Source: Hyphomicrobiales bacterium (GTDB taxonomy: Bacteria > Pseudomonadota > Alphaproteobacteria > Rhizobiales > Phreatobacteraceae). From it: a stretch of 64,000 nucleotides of DNA. The position numbers were made by a program, and so were the translations under genes. A model generated the notes under the pieces. It did no database searches. It was given only the letters and a program-made list of their open reading frames with translations, and was not told the origin of the DNA. Location of the stretch: NCBI GenBank assembly GCA_017304475.1, contig JAFKKV010000018.1, positions 1 through 64,000 on the forward strand, read 5' to 3'. Below, piece by piece: positions 26,541 to 35,131 of the stretch (within the stretch, counting starts at the first letter, position 1; each line of letters begins with the position of its first letter).

Positions 26541-27452
26541 ATGATCCTGGAGATATGGCAAGGTTCGGGCGACCTCTGGAACGGCCTTGCCGTGATCCTG
26601 CGCGCCATCGGTTATGTCGGCACGCTGGGCGGCGCCGGCGTCGCGCTGTTCCTGCTGTTCATGAGCGGCGAGCTGACCGCCGAGGAGGCGACCGCGGCGC
26701 GCCGCTGGCTGGCGGTGCTGGTGCTGCTCGGGCTGTTTGCGACGCTCGCCACCTGGCCGATGCGGGCGCTGACGGTCGCCCGCATGCCGGAGGCAGCCTT
26801 CCGTCTCGATATGTATCCCGGCATCCTGCGCTCGCGTTTCGGCGACGCCGCCCTGCTGCGCATGGGCGGTCTGGTGCTGGTGCTGTTCGCCCTGGTGCGC
26901 CGGACCTGGGGCACCGGCATCGCCGCCATCGGCGCGGTGACGATCGCCGCCAGCTATGTGGCGATCGGCCACACCACCCAATATCGCCCGCGCCAGGAAC
27001 TAGCGGTGCTGGCCGTGCTGCATCTGATGGCAGTGGCCTTCTGGTTCGGCAGCCTGTTCCCCTTGCGCAACGTCGCGCTGCGGCGCGACCCGCAATCGGC
27101 CGCCGATGCGGTCGCGGTCTGGTCGCGTTATGCCACGGTCTTCGTCCTGCTGGTGCTGGCGAGCGGCATGCTGGTCAGCTGGTATCTGGTCGGGTCGGTC
27201 AGGAACCTGACGGCGTCATGGTTCGGCTGGGCGCTGATCGCCAAGCTGGTTCTCGTCGGGCTGATGCTGCTCGCGGCCTTTGGGGCCCGTTTCCATCATG
27301 CCAGGCTGATGAGACGCGGCGACGTGCTGGCGGCCACCGGGCTGCGCCGCTCGCTCGGCCGGCAGATCCTGCTCGCCATTCTGATTTTCTATGCGACCGC
27401 CGAGCTCGTCTCGGTCAATCCGATCGATTACGGCCATCGCCTCGCCGGCTGA
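26541..27452 (+). CDS. CopD-domain membrane protein
   Basis: A 303-residue integral membrane protein with about eight helices. It fits the copper resistance D family: N-terminal RAIGYVGTLGGAGVALFLLF, central AIGHTTQYRPRQELAVLAVLHLMAVAFWFGSLFPL with the conserved His residues and W-F-G-S-L, and YATVFVLLVLASGMLVSWYLVG. CopD proteins are inner-membrane partners in copper uptake or resistance, but no copC, copA or copB lies beside it, so a copper role is family-based inference. The last residues NPIDYGHRL resemble the P-x-x-x-G-H end found in such proteins. It converges with a DeoR gene only 9 bases away. Confidence 0.82.
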   Translation: MILEIWQGSGDLWNGLAVILRAIGYVGTLGGAGVALFLLFMSGELTAEEATAARRWLAVLVLLGLFATLATWPMRALTVARMPEAAFRLDMYPGILRSRFGDAALLRMGGLVLVLFALVRRTWGTGIAAIGAVTIAASYVAIGHTTQYRPRQELAVLAVLHLMAVAFWFGSLFPLRNVALRRDPQSAADAVAVWSRYATVFVLLVLASGMLVSWYLVGSVRNLTASWFGWALIAKLVLVGLMLLAAFGARFHHARLMRRGDVLAATGLRRSLGRQILLAILIFYATAELVSVNPIDYGHRLAG

Positions 27453-27461
27453 GGGCGGGGC

Positions 27462-28226
27462 TCAGGCGACCAGCATGTCCAGCCCGCGCGCCGAGACGGC
27501 CTGGCTCAGGTGGCGGGCCGGCGCGGTGTCGACGATGATCCCGGTGGCCAGGTCGTGGCCGTCGATACGCACCGGCATCTGGCGCTCGAACTTCGACGAG
27601 TCGACAATGAAATAGGCGCGTTTCGCCGCGCCGATCATTTGCTTGCGCTGCTCGGCCCAGACCCGGCAGATATCGGTCGGCTGGCCGTCGGCGGTCAGTC
27701 CGCCGGCCGTCACGAAAGCGATGTCGACATGATAGTTCTTCAGCATGTCCATGGTGTCGATGCCGACCGATCCCTGGTCGGCCATGTCGATCTCGCCGCC
27801 CAGCACCACCACGCGGAAGCCCGGCACCCGCGACAGAAGCAGCGCATTGGCCAGTCCGTTGGTGACCACGGTCAGCTGGCTCTTGGCGGTCAGGGCCTCG
27901 GCGACCAGAAGGGCGGTGGCGCCGGAATCGAGCAGCACCACCATGCCGTCCTCGACCAGTGCGGCGGCCGCCCGGGCGATCGCGGCATTGCCCGTCGCAT
28001 TGTCGACCAGGCGATGCACGGCGACCGGTTCGTTCGCCGGCTTGCGGGTCGCGCCGCCATGGACGATATCCAGTTCGCCGCGGTCGGCGAGCATCTTCAG
28101 GTCGCGCCGGATGGTTTCGCGGGAGACGCTGAGCGTATCGGCGAGCTCGCCCACCGTTGCCGATCCGGAGAGCTCGACCCGCTCTCTGATGCGGTCGTGA
28201 CGGTTCACGGCGAGCGGTCTGGCCAT
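27462..28226 (-). CDS. DeoR-family transcriptional regulator
   Basis: A 254-residue sugar-metabolism type repressor. The N-terminal helix-turn-helix is RHDRIRERVELSGSATVGEL ... VSRETIRRDLKMLADRGELDIVHGGATR (residues ~8-65). The C-terminal sensor domain has the isomerase-like fold, with VVLLDSGATALLVAEAL, LTVVTNGLANALLLS, VVLGGEI, and DIAFVTAGGLTADGQPTD. A phosphorylated sugar is the usual ligand. The start is taken at ATG 28226; an ATG 24 bases upstream is possible. It is divergent from rppH with a ~55-base gap. The target is unknown; pgi is close but has its own upstream gene. Confidence 0.88.
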   Translation of the reverse strand: MARPLAVNRHDRIRERVELSGSATVGELADTLSVSRETIRRDLKMLADRGELDIVHGGATRKPANEPVAVHRLVDNATGNAAIARAAAALVEDGMVVLLDSGATALLVAEALTAKSQLTVVTNGLANALLLSRVPGFRVVVLGGEIDMADQGSVGIDTMDMLKNYHVDIAFVTAGGLTADGQPTDICRVWAEQRKQMIGAAKRAYFIVDSSKFERQMPVRIDGHDLATGIIVDTAPARHLSQAVSARGLDMLVA

Positions 28227-28281
28227 AGGGAGCGCAACCCAGTCATGCAAAACAAGGGAATGCGAACACGATCACGGGAGC

Positions 28282-28869
28282 GTGATGATCGCATCCGGAG
28301 TTCTACTCATGTGCGCAGCTGACGCAACCTACCGATCGAATGTCGGTATCGCGCTCTTCAACCGTCACGGGTGGGTCCTGATCGCCCGCCGCACCGGAGA
28401 TGACGGTCCCGAGATCGTCGCGCCGGGCTTCGAATGGCAGATGCCGCAAGGCGGAATCGAGCCCGGCGAGGATATCGAGGCCGCCGCGCGCCGGGAACTC
28501 GCCGAGGAGACGGGCGTCACACGCGCCGAGCTGCTGGACATTCTGCCGCAGGCGCTCAGCTATGACTGGCCGCCCTATCACGGGCCGCCGCATCGGCTGA
28601 CCCGCTGGCGCGGCCAGCGGCAGAGATGGCTCGCCTTCCGCTTCACCGGATCAGACGACGAGGTCGATCTGTCGCATGCCGCGCCGGGTGAGCCGCCGGA
28701 ATTCGATCGCTGGCGCTGGGAGAGGCTCGCACTGCTGCCGGATCTGGTCATTGGCTATAAGCGGGCGGTCTATGCCGCGGTCGCGGCCGGCTTCGCCACC
28801 TTCGCCTCGAACGGCGCGGATGAGCCGGCCGCGGGGCCCGCGGGATCATGCCGCAATTCATCATCTTAA
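28282..28869 (+). CDS. rppH: RNA pyrophosphohydrolase RppH (Nudix)
   Basis: A Nudix hydrolase of up to 195 residues that removes pyrophosphate from the 5' end of mRNA and so starts degradation. The full Nudix box is present from G57: [23 protein letters not shown], here split as G57, E63, R71-E72 and E75-E76. The flanking signature [21 protein letters not shown] and FEWQMPQGG is typical of RppH rather than other Nudix enzymes, as is [13 protein letters not shown]. The start is uncertain among GTG 28282, ATG 28285 and ATG 28309. The C-terminus after residue ~170 is Ala/Gly-rich and variable. pgi starts 61 bases downstream. Confidence 0.93.
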   Translation: MMIASGVLLMCAADATYRSNVGIALFNRHGWVLIARRTGDDGPEIVAPGFEWQMPQGGIEPGEDIEAAARRELAEETGVTRAELLDILPQALSYDWPPYHGPPHRLTRWRGQRQRWLAFRFTGSDDEVDLSHAAPGEPPEFDRWRWERLALLPDLVIGYKRAVYAAVAAGFATFASNGADEPAAGPAGSCRNSSS

Positions 28870-28930
28870 GGTCATGATGGACCATGATGGTCCCCGCGCG
28901 AATCGCATCCAAGATCGGAATCTCGTTTCC

Positions 28931-30571
28931 ATGACCGACGCCGTTGCCGCCGCCTTCGCCGCATTGGACGCCCACAAGCGCTCGCTCGAGGCGACATCGC
29001 TCCGGGCCCTTTTCGAGGCCGAGCCGAAGCGCTTCGAGCGCCTGTCGATGAAGCTCGGCCCGATCCTGATGGACTATTCCAAGACCCGCGTGACGGCCAA
29101 GACGATGCGGCTGCTGACCGAGCTCGCCCGCGCCGGCGATGTCGAGGCCAAGCGCGACGCGATGTTCGCCGGCGAGCGGATCAATGTCAGCGAGAACCGC
29201 GCCGTGCTGCACGTGGCGCTGCGCAATCTCTCCGGCACGCCGATGCCGGTCGACGGCCGCGACGTCATGCCGGCGGTCGCCGCCGAGCGTGAGCGCTGCG
29301 CCGCCTTCGCCGACGCGGTGCGCTCCGGCGCGCTGCGCGGCGCCACCGGCAAGCGTTTCTCCACCGTGGTCAATATCGGCATCGGCGGCTCGGATCTCGG
29401 CCCGGCCATGGCGACGCTGGCGCTTTCGCCTTATGCCAAGCGCGGGCTCGGCGTGCGCTTCGTCTCCAATGTCGACGGCGCCCATATGGCCGATACGCTG
29501 AAGGGGCTCGACCCCGCGCGCACCCTCTTCATCATCTCGTCCAAGACCTTCACCACGGTCGAGACCATGACCAATGCCACGACGGCCCGGGCCTTCGTGG
29601 CCCAGGCGCTGGGCGAGCCGGCGGTCGGCCACCATTTCGCGGCCGTGTCGACCAACCTGGCGGCGGTCAACGCCTTCGGCATTCCCGAACAGAGCATGTT
29701 CCGCTTCTGGGACTGGGTCGGCGGCCGCTATTCGGTCTGGTCGGCCATCGGCCTGTCCTTGATGATCGCCATCGGCCCGCGCAACTTCCAGGGCTTCCTG
29801 GCCGGTGCCGAGCGGGTCGACCAGCATTTCCGCGCGGCGCCGCTGACCCGCAACATGCCGGTCATCATGGCGCTCGTCGGGCTCTGGCATCGCAATGTCT
29901 GGGGCTATGCCAGCCATGCCGTGCTGCCCTATGACCAGCGCCTCGCACGCTTCCCCGCGCATTTGCAGCAGCTCGACATGGAGAGCCTCGGCAAGTCGGT
30001 GACGCTCGCCGGCGCCCCGGTGGCGCGCGCCACCGGCCCGGTCATCTGGGGCGAGCCCGGCACCAATGGCCAGCACGCCTTTTTCCAGCTGCTGCACCAG
30101 GGCACCGATGTCGTGCCCTGCGACTTCCTGATCGCCGCCAGCCCGCACGAGCGCGGCCGCAAGCACCACGACCTGCTGATCGCCAATTGCCTGGCCCAGA
30201 GCCAGGCGCTGATGCGCGGCCGCACGCTCGAGGAGGCGACCGCCCAGGCGCTCGACAAGGGGCTGAACGCCAAGGAAGCCGCTGCCCTCGCGCCGCACCG
30301 GGTCTTCGCCGGCGATCGCCCCTCGACCACCTTCCTCTATCGCAAGCTCGACCCGGCGACGCTCGGCATGCTGATCGCGCTCTATGAGCACAAGGTCTTC
30401 GTCATGGCGGCGATATTGGGCATCAATGCCTTCGACCAATGGGGGGTCGAGCTCGGCAAGGAACTGGCGACCGAGCTGGAGCCGGTGGTGGCCGGCCGCG
30501 TTCACGCCATTGACGGGCTCGACGGCTCGACCGCCGGCCTGGTTGCGGCGCTGCGGCGCTTGCGCCTCTGA
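28931..30571 (+). CDS. pgi: Glucose-6-phosphate isomerase
   Basis: A 546-residue cytoplasmic enzyme interconverting glucose-6-phosphate and fructose-6-phosphate. Conserved blocks are [54 protein letters not shown], the PGI signature region [40 protein letters not shown] (catalytic His and Gln area), and the C-terminal [13 protein letters not shown]. The open frame reaches 255 bases further upstream into rppH, but ATG 28931 matches the family start. Full length and intact. It converges on a peptide-binding-protein gene only 6 bases away. Confidence 0.97.
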   Translation: MTDAVAAAFAALDAHKRSLEATSLRALFEAEPKRFERLSMKLGPILMDYSKTRVTAKTMRLLTELARAGDVEAKRDAMFAGERINVSENRAVLHVALRNLSGTPMPVDGRDVMPAVAAERERCAAFADAVRSGALRGATGKRFSTVVNIGIGGSDLGPAMATLALSPYAKRGLGVRFVSNVDGAHMADTLKGLDPARTLFIISSKTFTTVETMTNATTARAFVAQALGEPAVGHHFAAVSTNLAAVNAFGIPEQSMFRFWDWVGGRYSVWSAIGLSLMIAIGPRNFQGFLAGAERVDQHFRAAPLTRNMPVIMALVGLWHRNVWGYASHAVLPYDQRLARFPAHLQQLDMESLGKSVTLAGAPVARATGPVIWGEPGTNGQHAFFQLLHQGTDVVPCDFLIAASPHERGRKHHDLLIANCLAQSQALMRGRTLEEATAQALDKGLNAKEAAALAPHRVFAGDRPSTTFLYRKLDPATLGMLIALYEHKVFVMAAILGINAFDQWGVELGKELATELEPVVAGRVHAIDGLDGSTAGLVAALRRLRL

Positions 30572-30577
30572 GGCCGG

Positions 30578-32209
30578 TCAGGCCGCCGGCCCGACGGTTA
30601 CCGGCGTATAGTCCTGGAACCAGTTGCGGGCCTGCACGAAGCCCTTGACGCGCGGACTGAGGCCGCGCGGGTTCAGGTCATGCACGACGAACAGCGCGGC
30701 GGCGTCGTCGACCAGCAATTCGTGCAGCCGCGCCATGGCGGCGTCCTGCGCGGGCTGGTCGACCGCCTCGCGCATCGTCTTGATCTGCTGGTCCACGGCC
30801 GGATTGTTGTACCAGCCCCAATTGTTGCCGCGCGGCGCGGTCAGTGCGCTGTCATAGATGGTCCAGCCAGCGGTCGGCTCGATCGAGGGGATCGCGATAT
30901 TGAGGGCGTGGAAGCCCCGCTGCGCGTCACTCCGCGTGCCGCCGCGCAGCATGTTGATGATGGTGGTGAAGTCGACCACCTCGAAGCTGACGTCGATGAA
31001 GATGTCCTTGAGGTTCTCCTGCATCATCTCGTTCATCGGCATGGGCACCATCTGGCCGCCGCCGCCGGAGGCGATGACCACCTTCACCGGCAGCCGTTTG
31101 GCTGGTCCGTAGCCGGCTTCGGTCATCAGTGCCTTGGCAGCCTCGACATCGTAGCGGATGTCGAAGTTCGGCTTGCCGAACCAGGGGTCGCCGGGCAGCA
31201 CCTCGCCCTTGGCCGCCTCGGCGGTGCCCGACAGCAATTGCACCATGCCGTCCCGGTCGATGGCGAGATTGGCCGCCTTGCGCACCCGGATATCGGCAAA
31301 GGGGGTGCCCGGATTGACGTTCAGCCGCCAGGCCCAGATATGCGGATAGGAGTTCTGCACGATCGCCATGCCGGCGGCCTTGAGTGAGGGAATGACGTCG
31401 GGTGGCAGCGTCTCGGCGATGTCGATCGTGCCGGCGCGCAGCGCCGCGATCCGGGCATTGCCGTCGGGGATCGGGACCAGCACCGTGCGCGCCGTCCTGG
31501 GCACGCGCCGGGCGTCCCAATAGGCGCTGTTGGCCTCGAGCTCCGTCCGCTCGCGCGGCGTCACCGAGACCACTTTGTAAGGACCGGTGCCGGCCGGCGT
31601 CACCGCGAATTTCTGCCAGTCGCCGCCGAGCTCCCTGAGCCGTGACGGGCTGACGAACCAGAGATAGGCGAGCTGGAACGGGAAGGCGCCGTCGACGAAC
31701 AGCGTCGATATGGCGATGGTCCGGTCGTCGATCTTTTCGTAGCTCGCAAGCGACGACAGCCGCGAGCGGATCAGGCCGGAGCGTGGCGCGTTAAAATGCG
31801 GCGCCTCCGGCTTGAACACCGAATCCAGGTTCCAGATCGCGGCCTCGACGTCGAACGGCGTGCCGTCGTGGAATGTCACGCCCTGGCGCAGCGTCAGGAT
31901 CCAGCGCTTCTTGTCGGCCGGATCGACGCGCCAGCTCTCGGCAAGGCCCGGCGTCAGCCGCGACGGCGCATCGGCCCTGGTCATGTCCCAGTTGATCAGC
32001 GCATCGAACACCATATAGCCGCCGAAGCGGACGCCTTCGAAACCGCCTTCCGGGCCGCCCCACATGCGCGGCACGTCCGACAGCGAAATGCCGATACGCA
32101 GGGGCTGCGCGCCGGCCTGGGCTTCCGCCTGTGGGCTCAGGGCGGCCGCGCCGGCGAGGGCCGCCGCGCTCTTGAGGATGCTGCGGCGGGACAAGGTGAG
32201 GCGGGGCAT
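30578..32209 (-). CDS. Peptide/nickel-type ABC transporter substrate-binding protein
   Basis: A 543-residue SBP_bac_5 family periplasmic protein. It has a twin-arginine signal: LSRRSILKSAAALAGAAALSP at residues 6-26, so export is probably in folded form by Tat. The mature protein shows MVFDALINWD, LTPGLAESWRVD, WILTLRQGVTFHDGTPFDVEAAIWNLD, GTGPYKVVS, and ADIRVRKAANLAIDRDGMV, which are classic family blocks. ATG 32209 follows GGAGG at six bases; the longer frame is rejected. No dppB, dppC, dppD or dppF is adjacent, so it works with unlinked permeases or as a lone receptor. Ligand unknown; N-carbamoyl or peptide compounds are only a thought based on the hydrolase ~1.1 kb away. Confidence 0.9.
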   Translation of the reverse strand: MPRLTLSRRSILKSAAALAGAAALSPQAEAQAGAQPLRIGISLSDVPRMWGGPEGGFEGVRFGGYMVFDALINWDMTRADAPSRLTPGLAESWRVDPADKKRWILTLRQGVTFHDGTPFDVEAAIWNLDSVFKPEAPHFNAPRSGLIRSRLSSLASYEKIDDRTIAISTLFVDGAFPFQLAYLWFVSPSRLRELGGDWQKFAVTPAGTGPYKVVSVTPRERTELEANSAYWDARRVPRTARTVLVPIPDGNARIAALRAGTIDIAETLPPDVIPSLKAAGMAIVQNSYPHIWAWRLNVNPGTPFADIRVRKAANLAIDRDGMVQLLSGTAEAAKGEVLPGDPWFGKPNFDIRYDVEAAKALMTEAGYGPAKRLPVKVVIASGGGGQMVPMPMNEMMQENLKDIFIDVSFEVVDFTTIINMLRGGTRSDAQRGFHALNIAIPSIEPTAGWTIYDSALTAPRGNNWGWYNNPAVDQQIKTMREAVDQPAQDAAMARLHELLVDDAAALFVVHDLNPRGLSPRVKGFVQARNWFQDYTPVTVGPAA

Positions 32210-32403
32210 GGCAGACCTCCGGGATGGCTCTGCCAAGGGCGTTCCAAGTTCCATGCCAGCCAGGCTCGGGAGGATAAGGCACGGAAAGACAAGGGAGTTT
32301 CGTCCGGGCACCCGGCGCGGAACATGCATGCAATGGATGATGATTGCCTCGATTCAAGGCAAGCGCGGGCGTGGGGCGGGCAAATGCGGCGGCGCACGGC
32401 CCT

Positions 32404-33189
32404 TCAGTCGACCTTGAAATTGGCCGGACGGAGGGCCGGGGGCAAAGGCGGCGTGACGTGGTTGCGGGCCCAGAAGCTGTTGAAGAAAGGCAGCTTGGCA
32501 GTGACCTCGCCGCGGGTCACTGGCCGCAGCCGCGATACCGTCTCGGCCCACAGGACGATGGTGGCGCCGGAGGTGCCGAGCACGGCGTCGGGATGGTGGA
32601 TCGGCACCTCCGCCCAGTCCGCGGCACCGCCGCGGTCGGGTTGGAAATTGCGCCGATCGGCCAGGAAGACCACATCCGGCTGGAGCGGGTGCTCTTCCCG
32701 GCCATCGATCTCGGTGGTGGCGGAGCTGAACTCGTACCGCCGCGATTGCGCCGCGACATGCAGGATGCCGGTCTCGATCGGCTCGCGCAGATCGCCGCCC
32801 ATGGCCGCGACGACCTGACGGATGATCCAGTCGGGCGTGCCGTTGCGGATGGGGGTGACCAGCATGACCACGGCGGCCCGGGCGCCGAGCGTCAGAACCA
32901 CCGCCTCGCCCCGTATCGCGGTGTGCGTGGCGCGGCTGGCGCTGGCGAAACTCGGGCCGGTACGGGCCTTGAGCTCGATCACATTGGATGCCGAACGGGT
33001 CACGCCGTTCACCGTCACGTCCATGCCGATGCGCACGCGGACCGTATAGGTCGGGAACAGCACCCAGGCATAAAGGACATAACCGACGGCGGCGAGCACG
33101 GTCGCCAGCCGGACCCACGGCTTGCGCCAGGCCAGGCGCAGGTTTTCGATCGACGTGTTCAAGTCCTTGACGATCGGCTTGAGCACCAT
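32404..33189 (-). CDS. Conserved membrane-anchored protein of unknown function
   Basis: A 261-residue protein with a short cytoplasmic N-terminus, one transmembrane helix at about residues 27-47 (VRLATVLAAVGYVLYAWVLF) and a periplasmic beta-rich part. The region after the helix reads YTVRVRIGMDVTVNGVTRSASNVIELKAR, then IRGEAVVLTLGARAAVVMLVTP. I recall hypothetical proteins of similar layout in Hyphomicrobiales, but know no function. The C-terminal part is Pro-rich (TPPLPPALRP). It lies on the same strand between the nitrilase-family gene (114 bases upstream) and the peptide-binding gene (194 bases downstream), so co-transcription is possible but not shown. Confidence 0.65.
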   Translation of the reverse strand: MVLKPIVKDLNTSIENLRLAWRKPWVRLATVLAAVGYVLYAWVLFPTYTVRVRIGMDVTVNGVTRSASNVIELKARTGPSFASASRATHTAIRGEAVVLTLGARAAVVMLVTPIRNGTPDWIIRQVVAAMGGDLREPIETGILHVAAQSRRYEFSSATTEIDGREEHPLQPDVVFLADRRNFQPDRGGAADWAEVPIHHPDAVLGTSGATIVLWAETVSRLRPVTRGEVTAKLPFFNSFWARNHVTPPLPPALRPANFKVD

Positions 33190-33302
33190 GCGCGACCCCG
33201 GTCGGTGACCCCTCCTGAGACCGGCTAGATGGCGCGGGCGAAAGCGATCGACAGGGGCCGGGACTCAATGTCGCAGAGACCCGGCCGGAATGGCAGGCCG
33301 TA

Positions 33303-34238
33303 CTATCGCCCGAGCGGCGCGCCGACCCCGGTGCGTTCGGTGATCAGGCCGTAATGCTCGACCCGGCGATGCCGGGCGAAGTCGAAGATCGTCTCCTTGC
33401 CGAAGCGGGTGTCGTCGAGGTCGCAGGCGACCACCAGCACGCCGTCTTGTTCATGGTCGAGCTCGCCGAGGATCTTGCCGTTCGGATCGACCACCAGCGT
33501 GCCGCCCATCAGGTGATTGCCGTCCTCGTCGCCGGCCTTGGCCACCGCCACCACGAAGGTCGCGTTCTGATAGGCGCCGGCCTGCACCGACAGGCGGTGG
33601 TGGAACAGCCGGTCGGCCAGGCCTTCGCCGCTGCGCTGCGAATTGACCGAGGGCGTGTTGAAGCCGAGCACCACCATCTCGACGCCCTGCAGGCCCATCA
33701 CCCGATAGGTCTCGGGCCAGCGGCGGTCGTTGCAGATCGCCATGCCGACCAGGCCGCCTTCGAAATTCCAGACCGGCCAGCCGAGATCGCCGGGTTCGAA
33801 ATAGCGCTTTTCCAGGTGCTGGTGCGACCGCGTGTCGTCGTAATCGACATGTCCCGGCAAATGCACCTTGCGGTATTTGCCGACGATCTCGCCGCTGTGA
33901 GCGACCAGGATCGAGGTGTTGAAGTGCCGGCCCTCGGGCGTCAGCTCGGCATAACCGAAGCTCATCGCTATCTCCAAGGCCTTGGCCCTGGCGAAGAGCG
34001 GCTCGGTCGCCGCGTTGGGCATCGCCGCCTCGAACCAGCCGTCGGCCTCGGCCCGGTCTTCATGATACCAGCGCGGGAAGAAGGTGGTCAGCGCCAGTTC
34101 GGGATAGACGATGAAGCGCGCGCCCCTGGCATGGGCATCCTCCATCAGCACGATCATCCGCGCCACCACGCTCTGCCGCCCTTCGGCTTTCGAGATCGGC
34201 CCGAGCTGGGCCGCGGCAACGGTGAGGATGCGGGACAT
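33303..34238 (-). CDS. N-carbamoyl-D-amino acid hydrolase (nitrilase superfamily)
   Basis: A 311-residue cytoplasmic amidase that splits N-carbamoyl-D-amino acids into D-amino acid, CO2 and ammonia. The catalytic triad of the carbon-nitrogen hydrolase fold is visible: E47 (VYPELALTTFFPRW), K124 (GKYRKVHLPGH) and C169 (GMAICNDRRWPET). The surrounding sequence, including HLEKRYFEPGDLG, closely follows the well-studied Agrobacterium enzyme as I remember it. Length is the usual one. A D-hydantoinase normally partners it in hydantoin or pyrimidine catabolism, but none is adjacent. A weaker alternative is another ureido-acid hydrolase. Confidence 0.92.
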   Translation of the reverse strand: MSRILTVAAAQLGPISKAEGRQSVVARMIVLMEDAHARGARFIVYPELALTTFFPRWYHEDRAEADGWFEAAMPNAATEPLFARAKALEIAMSFGYAELTPEGRHFNTSILVAHSGEIVGKYRKVHLPGHVDYDDTRSHQHLEKRYFEPGDLGWPVWNFEGGLVGMAICNDRRWPETYRVMGLQGVEMVVLGFNTPSVNSQRSGEGLADRLFHHRLSVQAGAYQNATFVVAVAKAGDEDGNHLMGGTLVVDPNGKILGELDHEQDGVLVVACDLDDTRFGKETIFDFARHRRVEHYGLITERTGVGAPLGR

Positions 34239-34471
34239 GAAGGCTCCTGGATGCTGGGGGGCGCTGCCCTCGGCGGCGCTTGAACAGAGCGGATTCTAGG
34301 GCGCCGATGGAAGCCGACACAAGCGGGGACTGTGGGCACGGCGCCATCGGAAGCCGGCTCGCAAACCCGCGATGCCGTCTCATGTCCATGAGGAGCGCCG
34401 GTCCGGCGCCGGTCGCCGGCCGGATCCGTCGCTGAGGCCTTCTCGCTTGACCGCGATCGGTCGCGTATTTA

Positions 34472-34493
34472 TTAGACTGACTAGTCTATCTAA
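34472..34493. promoter_or_regulatory. Palindromic operator upstream of the TetR-type gene
   Basis: A 22-base interrupted palindrome centred on ACTAGT: arms TTAGA and TCTAA with core GACTAGTC, in a locally AT-rich patch 32 bases before the ATG of the TetR gene. Sites of the T-A-G-A-C-T-N-A-G-T-C-T-A type are common TetR-family operators, so autoregulation is likely. Confidence 0.7.
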
Positions 34494-34524
34494 TAATGCA
34501 TCATCCCCGATCCGAGAGAATGCG

Positions 34525-35127
34525 ATGCGCAAGGTCGATCCCGACAAGCACGAGGCCAAACGCCAGCAGATCCTCAAGGCGGCGATCGCCTGTTTCACCG
34601 CCAAGGGATTTCACCGCACCAGCACGGCCGAGATCTGCGCCGAGGCGGCCATGAGCCCCGGCAACCTGTTCCACTATTTCCCCAACAAGCAGGCGATCAT
34701 CGCAGCCATTGTCGACGCCGAGAGGCACGATACCGCGGCCTATTTCGACGATGCGATCAAGGCGGACGACCTGTTCGCCGAGCTGCTCGGCTTCATGGAC
34801 ATCGTCCTGGCGCTCGCGGCCGACCCGGCTTATGCGCGGCTCGCGCTCGATATTTCCGGCGAGGCCATGCGCGACGCCGATATCGGCGAGCGGGTGGCGC
34901 GCAGCGACGCCGAGATTCAGGCCGCGCTGCGCGCCCTGATCGCGGCGGCCGCCGCGCGCGGGCAGGTCGACCCGAGCCTCGATCCTGCGGCCGCGGCGAC
35001 CTGGATCGGCGCGCTGATCGACGGCATTTTCGGGCGGGTCGCGGTCGACCCGACCTTCCGGCCGAAAGAGCAGGCAGCAACGCTGAGGCTCCTGATCAGC
35101 CGCTTCCTCGCGCCGCGCGGACACTGA
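34525..35127 (+). CDS. TetR-family transcriptional regulator
   Basis: A 200-residue repressor. The DNA-binding domain (residues ~8-55) reads KRQQILKAAIACFTAKGFHRTSTAEICAEAAMSPGNLFHYFPNKQAII, with a typical recognition helix. The C-terminal half is helical, ends in EQAATLRLLISRFLAPRG and has a tetracycline-repressor-C-like pattern around AATWIGALIDGIFGR. ATG 34525 is chosen because the conserved N-terminus begins just after it and a palindrome lies upstream. The next gene, a DUF418 membrane protein, starts 4 bases after its stop, so the regulator and the membrane protein almost surely form an operon under autoregulation. The ligand is unknown. Confidence 0.9.
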   Translation: MRKVDPDKHEAKRQQILKAAIACFTAKGFHRTSTAEICAEAAMSPGNLFHYFPNKQAIIAAIVDAERHDTAAYFDDAIKADDLFAELLGFMDIVLALAADPAYARLALDISGEAMRDADIGERVARSDAEIQAALRALIAAAAARGQVDPSLDPAAAATWIGALIDGIFGRVAVDPTFRPKEQAATLRLLISRFLAPRGH

Positions 35128-35131
35128 CGCC

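Noticed and set aside
28676-28930. An 85-codon N-terminal extension of pgi
   Set aside because: It overlaps the end of rppH in another frame and has no similarity to glucose-6-phosphate isomerase, which begins at 28931.
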